Shown here: piece by piece, positions 39,541-47,925 of the stretch
How the letters are laid out: each line of letters opens with the position of its first letter
Position numbering within the stretch: the stretch's first letter is position 1
Source: Nostoc cf. commune SO-36
Lineage (GTDB): Bacteria; Cyanobacteriota; Cyanobacteriia; Cyanobacteriales; Nostocaceae
Reading direction: 5' to 3'
DNA length: 64,000 nucleotides
Assembly: GCF_023734775.1 (NCBI RefSeq)
Contig: NZ_AP025732.1
Coordinates: 6,738,718-6,802,717, forward strand
The notes under the pieces: generated by a model
Told to the model about the DNA's origin: nothing
Database searches by the model: none
Seen by the model: the letters and a program-made list of their open reading frames with translations, nothing else
Position numbers and translations under genes: made by a program

Positions 39541-39722
39541 AAGAATTCAGAAATCAGGGGTCAGAATTCAGCATGAATTCTGTACGAGTGGTTGATGAAT
39601 ATTGGTTTAAAACCTTGCCCCTTGTGGGCGAAAAGAATTAAAATATTTCTCCTAATTAAAACTCCATCCCTTCATGGGTGGAGTATTCTGACTCCTGTAT
39701 TCTGACTCCTGGCTCCTGTTTA
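39541..39722. repeat. Interspersed element, GAATTCAGAAG family (copy C)
   Basis: Left GAAGAATTCAGAAATCAGGG; right GTATTCTGACTCCTG, GTATTCTGACTCC and TGGCTCCTG. Interior about 110 bp, non-coding, with an imperfect AAACTCCATCCC/GGGTGGAGT hairpin near the right end. It abuts the kinase remnant and sits directly upstream of the response regulator. Confidence 0.65.
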
Positions 39723-39753
39723 TTTTCACATTACCTGCTCTAGGAGCAAATTT

Positions 39754-40428
39754 ATGACAGCACATATCCTTGTGGTAGAAGATGAAGTTAAACTGGCGAG
39801 ATTTGTCGAATTAGAACTTAGTAGCGAAGGATACAAAGTAAGCGTAGCTCATGATGGTATTGCTGGTTTAACCCTGGCGCGAGACTCATCGCCAGATTTA
39901 GCAATTCTGGATTGGATGCTACCAGGCTTGACGGGTTTAGAAATTTGTCGCCGTTTGCGAGCAACAGGTAGCACAGTACCAGTAATTTTGTTGACAGCAA
40001 AAGACGAAGTGAGCGATCGCGTCGCAGGATTAGATGCAGGAGCCGATGATTATGTAGTTAAGCCCTTCAGCATTGAGGAACTACTAGCTAGAATTCGCGC
40101 TCATCTCCGTCGCACCCAAGAAACAGACGAAGATGTATTGCAATTTGAAGATTTGAGCTTAAATCGCCGCACGCGTGAAGTATTTCGGGTAAAACGAAGT
40201 ATTGAATTAACAGCAAAAGAGTTTGATTTATTAGAATATCTCCTTTCACATCCCCGTCAAGTATTTACAAGAGACCAGATTTTAGAGAAAGTTTGGGGTT
40301 ACGATTTCATGGGTGATTCTAATATTATTGAGGTTTATATTCGTTATTTGCGACTCAAGTTAGAAGAAAATAATGAAAAGCGTTTGATTCATACAGTCCG
40401 TGGTGTAGGCTATGCACTGCGAGAGTAA
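39754..40428 (+). CDS. OmpR/PhoB-family response regulator
   Basis: 224 residues. The receiver domain has the phosphoacceptor Asp in LAILDWMLPG, Thr in VILLTAKD and Lys in YVVKPF. The C-terminal winged helix has ELTAKEFDLLEYLLSHP, SNIIEVYIRYLRLKL and IHTVRGVGYALRE. Same strand as the broken sensor kinase at 36999, and probably once in a two-component system with it, although a divergent gene and a repeat now separate them. Confidence 0.93.
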   Translation: MTAHILVVEDEVKLARFVELELSSEGYKVSVAHDGIAGLTLARDSSPDLAILDWMLPGLTGLEICRRLRATGSTVPVILLTAKDEVSDRVAGLDAGADDYVVKPFSIEELLARIRAHLRRTQETDEDVLQFEDLSLNRRTREVFRVKRSIELTAKEFDLLEYLLSHPRQVFTRDQILEKVWGYDFMGDSNIIEVYIRYLRLKLEENNEKRLIHTVRGVGYALRE

Positions 40429-40485
40429 TTGTAATGACTTAGTGATTTCGACAAAAAGCAACATAGTTAAAGACAGAAGACGATC

Positions 40486-40698
40486 ATGAAGAAAAAATGG
40501 GCTGTAAAACGACTGACAGTAAATCTCACAACCGAGGAAATGAAGAAACTTGAATCCTACTGTGTTCTGACAGGAAGGCCAGCAACAGATGTCATTCGAG
40601 AATTGCTCCGAACTCTTGAGGTTGAAAATGCTGAAAACTCTGAAACGGGAACAGCAGACTCGACAATAACTGTTGGCAGTGGATCAAAATCACACTAA
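40486..40698 (+). CDS. Small ribbon-helix-helix (CopG-like) protein
   Basis: 70 residues. AVKRLTVNLTTEEMKKLESY, then TGRPATDVIRELLRTLE, has the beta-strand/helix/helix pattern of CopG/Arc-type DNA-binding proteins. The tail is Ser/Thr-rich. No toxin gene is next to it. Lies 57 bp after the response regulator, so it could be in the same operon. Confidence 0.7.
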   Translation: MKKKWAVKRLTVNLTTEEMKKLESYCVLTGRPATDVIRELLRTLEVENAENSETGTADSTITVGSGSKSH

Positions 40699-40780
40699 CT
40701 ATCCACTCGAATATCTCAGAAATCTGCTACCCTGATTTGCCGACAGATAGGAGTGAAGACAATATGCTTTGGTAAAAGCT

Positions 40781-40964
40781 TGCTCTAATTCCCAACTTAG
40801 GGAGGAGAGAATTCAATACGGTTCGGTTAACAAAGTTATCTGTTGAGGCGAGCAGGGGGAGCAGGGGGAGAAGAGAAGCAGGGGAAGATGAAATTGTTTA
40901 ATAATTCTCTTTCCTCCCCTGCCTCCCCTGCTTATCCGAACCGTATTGGGAGAGAATTAGAGCA
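40781..40964. mobile_element. MITE-like element with nested inverted repeats
   Basis: Outer TGCTCTAATTC / GAATTAGAGCA and inner CAATACGGTTCGG / CCGAACCGTATTG, both perfect, enclose GGGAGCA heptads and a CTCCCCTGC run. 184 bp, no coding frame. Confidence 0.65.
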
Positions 40965-41140
40965 ATTCTTTTTAATCTAGGCTTAATGTATTGACAAAAA
41001 AACTAGTTCATCCACCAAAGCAGCGCTTAAGTTATAACTGGTGGAAAGTAAAGAAGGGAATAGGATGCAGGTTACAGGTTATTCCCTATTCCCTATCACC
41101 TGTCACCTCTCCCCTAATCCCAATCCCCCATGCCCAATTT

Positions 41141-42334
41141 TTATTCTGGTAACTTATATTGCCCAACAATACGCTTGGCAAACTCTGGAACATGCGCTTC
41201 TAATTTCTCTGGATGATTTCGCTTTACATACAAATAATTCCGAGTAAAGTGAGAATCAATGGAAAATCGCGCATATTCCAAACCCTTGGGGCCGATTTTT
41301 TCGATCACCACACCCATGAGTTTTGCTGCCCACATCGGCAGGGTAACGCCTTTATCGTAAGCGGGAATACTTTGCTGTACGGCTTCTTTCCGGTTGCCTT
41401 TAGATGTCACTGGTTGAGTGTCTAATTGATCTTTGACCAAATCCAGCATTTCCTTGCCAGTGTCATTTCTAACTACAATCCATTGCCAGCCAAAGGGTGC
41501 GCCCATGTAGCCAACAACTAAATCGGCTAGAGAGTTGACGTAATCAAAGCAACTCATACAAGATGGGGCAAAGACATCTTTGAGTTGGTTAGTCTTCAAG
41601 CCAAAGAAAGGCACTGTTTCTGATGAGCCATCTTCATGTTTGAAGTGAACCCGGAAGTCTTGCATGAATTCGTAATGCACAACTGTGTCAGGCGATCGGC
41701 TGGTGGTTTCTAAGAATTTTTGCAGTCCGGCGCGGTTAACGTTATCTACGCAAGGCGTACCCAAAACATACAGCTTTTCTAAACCAAGTTGTTTTTCTAC
41801 GGCTCGTAATGCCTGAATTTGACAACCAACACCAATTACCAACAGCCGCTTCATTCCCGATTTTTCTATTTGTTCCAATACGGAAAGGTTGGGGGAAAGT
41901 GTTGGTTTATTTACCCGTGCTGCTAGTATTTCTTCTGGAGTACGAGCGATGATGGGCATGGGTTGAAAGCGGTCTTCTTTGGTGTTTTGCACGCAAACGA
42001 CACCTTCAACTAAGCCGCGATTGAGCATTTCAATGGCGATGCTGCTAACAATACCTGTCCATTGTGCGCCTTCGATGGGCTGTTGTTTCCGCGCTGCCAT
42101 CATGTCTTGGTGAACACCAAAGTAGAGTTCATCAGGGTTTTCGAGATGGCGCGATCGCGTGTGGGTTTCAACTTCTAGTTCGCCTATTTGCTGATTAATA
42201 AAAGCACAGGCTTCCTTGACATAATGAATATAGTATGTATCACATAGTCCGCATTCGCTACAGAGTTCTTTCGCAGGGCGGCGGCTGGTAGATTTTAAGG
42301 CTCTGGCTTTTTTGTGAGGAGAAACTGAGGTCAT
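41141..42334 (-). CDS. bciB: Divinyl (proto)chlorophyllide 8-vinyl reductase, F420-H2 dehydrogenase beta-like
   Basis: 397 residues, matching the cyanobacterial slr1923/BciB family that reduces the 8-vinyl group in chlorophyll synthesis using ferredoxin. Fe-S cysteines are seen in ELCSECGLCDTYY, GVGCQIQAL, TPCVDNV and PSCMSCFDYVN. FrhB N- and C-terminal domains are in order. The related plant enzyme HCAR shares this fold, but the context and length favour BciB. Starts at ATG 42334. Confidence 0.88.
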   Translation of the reverse strand: MTSVSPHKKARALKSTSRRPAKELCSECGLCDTYYIHYVKEACAFINQQIGELEVETHTRSRHLENPDELYFGVHQDMMAARKQQPIEGAQWTGIVSSIAIEMLNRGLVEGVVCVQNTKEDRFQPMPIIARTPEEILAARVNKPTLSPNLSVLEQIEKSGMKRLLVIGVGCQIQALRAVEKQLGLEKLYVLGTPCVDNVNRAGLQKFLETTSRSPDTVVHYEFMQDFRVHFKHEDGSSETVPFFGLKTNQLKDVFAPSCMSCFDYVNSLADLVVGYMGAPFGWQWIVVRNDTGKEMLDLVKDQLDTQPVTSKGNRKEAVQQSIPAYDKGVTLPMWAAKLMGVVIEKIGPKGLEYARFSIDSHFTRNYLYVKRNHPEKLEAHVPEFAKRIVGQYKLPE

Positions 42335-42626
42335 ATAAACTTTTTGTTTTATCCAGGAATCGCTTTTATTACAATACCTTTACTGGCTATGAACTTGACG
42401 ATATAAATTTTGATGGAAATACGGGAGACGCTTTGACTGGTTTTAAATTTTTAAACGCAGAGTGACGCAAAGTAACGCAGAGTTTTGCCTAATAACTAGC
42501 TACGAATTAATGAAATAGTGTTCTGAGAGGTTATTTATAAAGTAAAAATAAAATGTAGCAACTGGCATTGTGTTAGGCGTGTATTTCGAGATTATTTGTC
42601 ACAAACAATATAATATGCGATCGCAC

Positions 42627-43595
42627 TCAGCGATGAGTCTGGGAAATGGAATTTGATTTTTGATACACGGATAAAAGCAGACATTCCCAAACTAGCCGTG
42701 GTTGAGCGTAAACAAGCAAGTGTTTACGAGCTTGTTCTAGTTGGTTAATGATACTAGGCTGATGCCACTGCTGCCAGTAAAACTGCTGAAGATAATCAAT
42801 TAACCACAGTTGCGCTTCTGTATCTAAATCCTTATCAATTTTTTTGGCTAACTCTAAGGCGTTACGGTAAGATTTAGGCGCTTTTTTCAAGTCTTCGAGT
42901 AACTCAGGGGGAATAGCTTGTAATTGCTCATAAGATGCGATCGCACTTCCGGCACTACCAGCTGCTATGCTCAATACTGCCTGATTTTGCAAAATTTCCT
43001 GATGACCTGTTTGTGTGAGTACAACAGCCAAAGACTGTGCATCTAAGCGATAAAAAGGAATGCGTTGACAGCGTGATACCAAAGTTGGCAACACAGACTC
43101 AGGTGTAGGTGCAATTAAAATTAACGTCGCCTGTCCCGGTTCTTCTAAGGTTTTAAGTAAAGCATTGGCTGCCGCTTCTGCCATTGTTTGGGCTTCCTCT
43201 AGCACTACCACATTCCTTGGCGCTTCCAAAGGCGGACGACCTAAAAACTCGGTAATTTCCCGAATTTGCTCTAGTCGAATTACAGGTGGTGCTTTACGCT
43301 TGAGTCCTTTTTCGGCTGCTTCTGCTGCTGTTAATCGTTGTCCCTGGTATTGGTATGTTGGTTGTACCCACAATAAAGCTGGGTGGTTGCCTTGACGCAA
43401 ACGGTTTTGTAAAGGCGCAGTGATTTCTATCCCATTGGAAAATAGCAATTCTACAAAACACCTAGCCGCTAAACTCCTGCCGACACCATCCGGCCCCACA
43501 AATAGATAGGCTGGAGGAACCCGGTTTTGTCTGACAGCCTGAGTGAGTAATTCTATGGCTTGCTGTTGTCCTACAACTGGTGCAAATGGGTTAAT
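42627..43595 (-). CDS. holB: DNA polymerase III delta' subunit, probable ATT start
   Basis: Clamp-loader subunit, AAA+ fold: P-loop-like GPDGVGRSLAARCF, VVLEEAQTMAEAAANALLKTLEEP and ILIAPTPESVLPTLVSRCQRIPF with the SRC sensor motif. The first GTG in frame (43499) falls in the middle of the first strand (AYLFVGPDG). Upstream the frame stays open and encodes the conserved N-terminus NPFAPVVGQQQAIELLTQAV then RQNRVPPAYLF, reaching an in-frame TGA only three codons before NPF. Between them the codons are ACT and ATT, so the start is most likely ATT at 43593-43595, with GAAGG 9 nt upstream. That gives 322 residues. Confidence 0.85.
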   Translation of the reverse strand: MNPFAPVVGQQQAIELLTQAVRQNRVPPAYLFVGPDGVGRSLAARCFVELLFSNGIEITAPLQNRLRQGNHPALLWVQPTYQYQGQRLTAAEAAEKGLKRKAPPVIRLEQIREITEFLGRPPLEAPRNVVVLEEAQTMAEAAANALLKTLEEPGQATLILIAPTPESVLPTLVSRCQRIPFYRLDAQSLAVVLTQTGHQEILQNQAVLSIAAGSAGSAIASYEQLQAIPPELLEDLKKAPKSYRNALELAKKIDKDLDTEAQLWLIDYLQQFYWQQWHQPSIINQLEQARKHLLVYAQPRLVWECLLLSVYQKSNSISQTHR

Positions 43596-43891
43596 AGTTC
43601 AGTACCTTCGCCAAAACAAAGAAGATGAAAATAGAGGACTGATGTAGTAGAGTTGCTATCTTCTAGAAAGACAACTTAGAAGTTACAAAATGCCTATATT
43701 AGACATTTTAACACTGTTGAAATGACTTCTAGATTTATTTCGAGAGATGAGTTCAAACAGTGCAAGTTGCGCGATCGCACAAGCAACGGGGATGTCTTTA
43801 TCTCAATCCCAAAATGCCACTCCATAGCGCCTTGCACTCTATTTAGGCGTGGGGTTCCTACACGCTACACCCTCGAAGTAAGTAGATGCAA
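43596..43891. other. Intergenic region between purN and holB
   Basis: About 300 bp with no recognisable gene on either strand. Confidence 0.5.
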
Positions 43892-44577
43892 TTAAACATT
43901 AAGATATGATTGCCATTTTACGTTAGGTTTAGTGTAGCTTTTTGACGAAGCTGCCAGAGCGATCGCTAATGGTAAAATTCGATGTTCCTGAATTTGAATC
44001 CTGGCGTGGAGTGTTTCTGCTGTATCATCCGGCATACTGGTACTGCGGCTTGCATCAAGATTGGGCCACTATCCATTTCTAAACAAGCTATATGCGCTGT
44101 ACAACCGGTGATTTTTACCCCAGATGCCAAGGCTTGTTCTACAGCATGGATTCCCTTGAAACTAGGTAACAAACTAGGATGGATATTGATAATTTTATCA
44201 GGAAAGGCATCGATGAAAACTGATGTTAACAATCGCATCCAACCTGCCAAAATCACCCATTCTACATCGTAGTGCCGTAATGTCTGCACAATTTTTTCAT
44301 CCAACTCTTCTCGGATTTTATAGTTGCGGTGATTTAATAAAACAGCTTCTACACCTCTATTAGCTGCTTTGACGGCTGCTTTCGCCGAAGGGTTATTGTA
44401 AATTAAAACTTGAATTTGGGCATTTAGTTGTCCATCTTGGATAGCTTGGGCAACAACATCAAAATTACTGCCATTCCCAGAAGCCATAATTCCTAGTTTT
44501 AAAGGGGCGACTTGTTGGCGAACATCGCTAATACTGGGAGAAACCAAGCTCAGGGTAGAATCAGGGCGGAGGGTCAT
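43892..44577 (-). pseudogene. purN: Phosphoribosylglycinamide formyltransferase, one frameshift near the C-terminus
   Basis: Third step of purine synthesis. LGIMASGNGSNFDVVAQAI, NIHPSLLPSFKGIHAVEQAL and the GCTAHIACLEMDSGPILMQAAV active-site strands are intact. The open frame then turns into VCRMIQQKHSTPGFK (stop at 43966). The expected LPDDTAETLHARIQIQEHRI then LPLAIALAAS is in the next frame, to a TAA at 43892-43894. One missing base near 44034 accounts for it. The catalytic residues lie before the shift; the lost C-terminal helix normally packs on the core. Confidence 0.9.
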
Positions 44578-44828
44578 AACAGCTAAGAAGAAAAATTATA
44601 GATGCCAAAAATATATAATACGTAAACTTTTGAGTAAAAACGTAGCTTGTTTAATGCAAAGGGACGCATTGGCATTGTCAACCGATGCATTGTCACTCAG
44701 TGTTAACTTTTGACTTCCGCCTTGCAGCAGTAGTCCAATTGATATAGGTGATATCCTAAAACTTGGTATCAACAAAACAATACAGAGATTAAAGCCGCAG
44801 AGGATTTGATCCAGCATAGGTGAGTTAA

Positions 44829-46922
44829 ATGGCGAAGGTAGCGTTGCTGATTGGAGTCAGTGAGTATGAGCCAGGGCTAAACCCGTTGCCCAGTGCAGTT
44901 AGAGATGCGGAAGCAGTGTATGGTGTACTGCTCCATAGCGAGATGGGCGGGTTTGCCGCATCAGATATTACCCTGCTAAAAAATCCTGAACGACAAGTTG
45001 TAGAAATGGCGATCGAAACGCTATTATCTGGGCGGCACAGGGATGATTTGCTGCTGCTGTACTTTTCAGGACACGGCATCAAAGACGATCGCGGTAGGCT
45101 GTATCTGGCGACTCGCAACACCAGTAAAACGCAGCAGGGCGAATTGATTCGCTCAACGTCGGTGTCTGCTAATTTTATTCACGATCGCATGAGCGAAAGC
45201 CGCTCCCGGCGGCAAGTGGTGATCCTAGATAGCTGCTTTAGTGGCGCGTTTGCTGAGGGGATGTCTGCCAAAGATGACGGCATGATTGACATCCGAGAGC
45301 AGTTAGGCGGTGAAGGACGAGCAGTATTGACTTCTTCTACTTCGACTCAATATTCCTTTGAGGAAGAGGGGCAAGATTTATCGATTTACACTCGTTTTTT
45401 GGTTGAAGGTATCAAGTCGGGAGAAGCCGATCGCGATCGCGATGAGTTTGTCTCCATCGATGAACTCCATGAATATGCAAGTGAGAAGGTGCGAGAACTT
45501 CAACCTGCAATGAAGCCGGAAATCTATGCAATTCGAGAAGGCTTTAAGATTCGACTGACAAAGGTAGCTCCGGGTGATCCCAGACAGCGATACCGTAAGG
45601 AGGTAGCGCGATTTATTCATCGAGGCGAAATTTCTCTTGTTGGCCGTCGGACATTAGATTATCAGAGGACTCGCTTGGGATTGGAAACAACTGAGGCGAA
45701 GGCGATCGAAGATGAGGTGTTGGAACCGTATCGCAACGAGTTCCGCGAAAAACTCCAGCAGTATCAGCAGACGTTTACTGAACTACTAGAGCGAGACGAG
45801 ACGATTACAGATAGCGATCGCCACGATTTGCAAAATCTCCAGCAAATTTTGGGACTGCGGAATGAGGACACGATGCCGATTGAGGCGCTAGTGACTGCAC
45901 GGTTTAAGACACATCAACAAAACCTGCAAACTTATGAACAGGCGTTTACAACGGCACTGCGACAGGAGTTTCCCCTGAGTGCAGCAAGCCGCGATCGCTT
46001 ACGGCAAACCCAGCAGCAATTAGAACTTGCGAATGGAGATATTGCGGCAATCGAATCTCAGATTACGGCTGAGGTAGAGGCATATCGCCAGAAACTCCAA
46101 GACTACCAACGGCTGTTTTTTGCTGCCACGCAGCAAGAATATCCTCTCAGCGAGGCAACCCGGAATAATTTACGCCAACAGCAGCAGCGCTTGGGATTGA
46201 CAGATGTAGATGTTGCACCAATTGAAGCGCAAATCACAACACAGATTGAAACCTATCATCAAAAACTCCAGCAGTACGAACAGGCGTTTGTGAAGGCGAC
46301 GCAGCGCCAGCATTATCCAGATGATGTGACGCAAAAGCAGTTGCAGCAAACCTGGCAGACGTTGGGGTTGAGTGAGGGGGATGTGAGAGCGATCGAGAGG
46401 CGGATTAATGCGGAGATTGAAACCCATCAAGCAAACTTGCGGCAATATGAGCAGGAGTTTACAGAAGCTGTTCAGCAAGAATATCCGCTCAGTGCTTTCA
46501 AGCGCTCTCACCTAACGCAACGTCATCAAGCGTTGAATCTGACTGCTGAAGATGTGACTACTGAGTTAGCTAACTATAATGGGGATTACACCTACGCTTC
46601 TGCACCAGAGGGCAAATATCGTCAACAAACAACAGAAGTAGGAAGTTTTTCACCAAACGCCTTTGGATTATACGATATGCACGGAAATGTTTGGGAGTGG
46701 TGTCAAGATACTTGGCATGATAGCTATGAAGGAGCGCCTAGTGATGGAAGTGCATGGACAGATAATGCTAGTCAAGATCAAGTACTGCGGGGCGGTGCCT
46801 GGAACAGCAGTCCTGAAAACTGCCGTTCCGCGTCCCGCTACTACGTTAGGGAGGGGCGCGACCTCATCCTCGGCAGTATTGGTTTTCGTGTTGTCTGCGC
46901 GGTTGGGAGGACTCTTCAGTAG
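44829..46922 (+). CDS. Caspase-like protease fused to helical repeats and a truncated FGE-sulfatase domain
   Basis: 697 residues. The N-terminal C14 caspase domain (1-250) has His in LLYFSGHGIKDD and Cys in VVILDSCFSGAF. About five units of roughly 55 residues follow (each like TYEQAFTTALRQEFPLS, then LRQTQQQLELANGDIAAIES), strongly helical. The C-terminus is the second half of a formylglycine-generating-enzyme-like (SUMF1) domain: ANYNGDYTYASAPEGKYRQQ, FGLYDMHGNVWEWCQDTW, LRGGAWNSSPENCRSASRYY and GSIGFRVVCA. The first half of that domain (usual MGSP..., PVTQAQW and RLPSEAEWEYA motifs) is missing, with the repeats running directly into it. A conflict or cell-death effector is likely from family knowledge. 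Confidence 0.88.
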   Translation: MAKVALLIGVSEYEPGLNPLPSAVRDAEAVYGVLLHSEMGGFAASDITLLKNPERQVVEMAIETLLSGRHRDDLLLLYFSGHGIKDDRGRLYLATRNTSKTQQGELIRSTSVSANFIHDRMSESRSRRQVVILDSCFSGAFAEGMSAKDDGMIDIREQLGGEGRAVLTSSTSTQYSFEEEGQDLSIYTRFLVEGIKSGEADRDRDEFVSIDELHEYASEKVRELQPAMKPEIYAIREGFKIRLTKVAPGDPRQRYRKEVARFIHRGEISLVGRRTLDYQRTRLGLETTEAKAIEDEVLEPYRNEFREKLQQYQQTFTELLERDETITDSDRHDLQNLQQILGLRNEDTMPIEALVTARFKTHQQNLQTYEQAFTTALRQEFPLSAASRDRLRQTQQQLELANGDIAAIESQITAEVEAYRQKLQDYQRLFFAATQQEYPLSEATRNNLRQQQQRLGLTDVDVAPIEAQITTQIETYHQKLQQYEQAFVKATQRQHYPDDVTQKQLQQTWQTLGLSEGDVRAIERRINAEIETHQANLRQYEQEFTEAVQQEYPLSAFKRSHLTQRHQALNLTAEDVTTELANYNGDYTYASAPEGKYRQQTTEVGSFSPNAFGLYDMHGNVWEWCQDTWHDSYEGAPSDGSAWTDNASQDQVLRGGAWNSSPENCRSASRYYVREGRDLILGSIGFRVVCAVGRTLQ

Positions 46923-47055
46923 CCCTTTATACTCTAGCTCTTTAGCCCTCTATCCTTCTTTCCTTTACCCTTTTTGGGTGTAGCGAACCGGAACGATCTA
47001 ATTTTTTTTTGAAAAACACAGTTGTTGAAAAAGAATTCAGAAGTCAAAAAGTGAC

Positions 47056-47199
47056 ATGAGCAGAGTTTATTTAGACACAAGCATTTATAATCGCCCCTTT
47101 GATGACCAAACACAGCCAAAAGTATTTCTAGAAACACAAGCTGTCATCTTAATCAACCCAACTGATTTTATTTTGGAGATAGAAGATGACAATTAAAGT
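47056..47199 (+). pseudogene. PIN-domain toxin remnant with internal deletion
   Basis: 47 codons from ATG 47056: MSRVYLDTSIYNRPFDDQTQ then PKVFLETQAVILIN gives the PIN start with the first catalytic Asp (YLDTS), followed at once by PTDFILEIEDDN, a typical PIN C-terminal end. About 100 middle residues, with the other acidic residues, are missing. The stop overlaps the next gene by 14 bp, as in TA operons. Inactive as a nuclease (inference). Confidence 0.65.
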
Positions 47200-47395
47200 T
47201 ATTAACGAGCAGCAAAATTTACAAGAAGTAATGCAGATACTCTTTACACATTTAGAGCCATCCAAGGTAATGAAATTTTGGGCAGCTTGTAAATTAGGCG
47301 AAGGTGATTATTTACAACTAAAACACAAACTTTTTGCTCAAGACAATGTTGATAGTTTGTATGAAAAAATTCAAGCCTATCAAGACATAGAGTGA
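47186..47395 (+). CDS. Probable antitoxin partner of the PIN remnant
   Basis: 69 residues: MTIKVINEQQNLQEVMQILF, then a helical, charged remainder. It overlaps the truncated PIN gene. The DNA-binding type is not recognised. The role is inferred from position and size; it could be an orphan now that the toxin is broken. Confidence 0.5.
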   Translation: MTIKVINEQQNLQEVMQILFTHLEPSKVMKFWAACKLGEGDYLQLKHKLFAQDNVDSLYEKIQAYQDIE

Positions 47396-47460
47396 AAATT
47401 GAAGAAGAATTCAGAAGCCAAGCCAGAGACGCTTCACCTACGTTCAGAATTAAGCCAACT

Positions 47461-47505
47461 AGAGATAATTATGAACCAAGAGCTTACGCAAGCGATGTCT
47501 CAAAA
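47461..47505 (+). repeat. Duplicated 5' gene fragment (MNQELTQA), copy 1
   Basis: About 40 nt containing ATGAACCAAGAGCTTACGCA are repeated at about 48612-48655. Both start like a gene (MNQELTQA) but run into unrelated sequence. They look like remnants of a duplicated gene start on both sides of the decayed TA locus. Confidence 0.5.
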
Positions 47506-47592
47506 TAGATTTGTTGCTCATATTTGGTTGCCTTTATTGCAGAAATAATGCGCGTTAAATCATCACGATCTGTATGCCTTTTAGGTTAATAA

Positions 47593-47922
47593 TTATTCAC
47601 AAACTACAGTCGTGCAAGCAATTGAACGACTTTCTGGCTTAGGCTTAATTGTAATTTCTACATCATTACCTAAAATGTTTATAAATCTGATCAATCTATC
47701 TATTGAAAAATCTTTTAGTTTCCCTCTAGTTAAAGCAGATATTTTTGGTTGATCTATTCCAAGAACTTCGGCTGCTTGGGCTTGATTTAATTGGCGATTA
47801 GCAATAATTTCACTAATTTTGCGTGCCAGTTCTGCTTTAATTAAGCGCTCTTCAGGATTAGACAATCCTAGATCAGCAAAGACATTTCCGTCACTCATAT
47901 AAACATCATTTTCGTTGCTCAT
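47593..47922 (-). CDS. XRE-family antitoxin (HigA-like)
   Basis: 109 residues. The helix-turn-helix is LNQAQAAEVLGIDQPKISAL, within an HigA-like protein ending NILGNDVEITIKP. It lies 3 bp downstream of a HigB/Gp49-type toxin pseudogene on the same strand, so it was the antitoxin of that pair. It appears intact while the toxin is dead, and may still act as a repressor. Confidence 0.85.
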   Translation of the reverse strand: MSNENDVYMSDGNVFADLGLSNPEERLIKAELARKISEIIANRQLNQAQAAEVLGIDQPKISALTRGKLKDFSIDRLIRFINILGNDVEITIKPKPESRSIACTTVVCE

Positions 47923-47925
47923 TTT

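Noticed and set aside
41141..42334. F420-reducing hydrogenase subunit
   Set aside because: The FrhB fold is shared, but length, cysteine pattern and cyanobacterial context fit BciB; no other hydrogenase gene is present.
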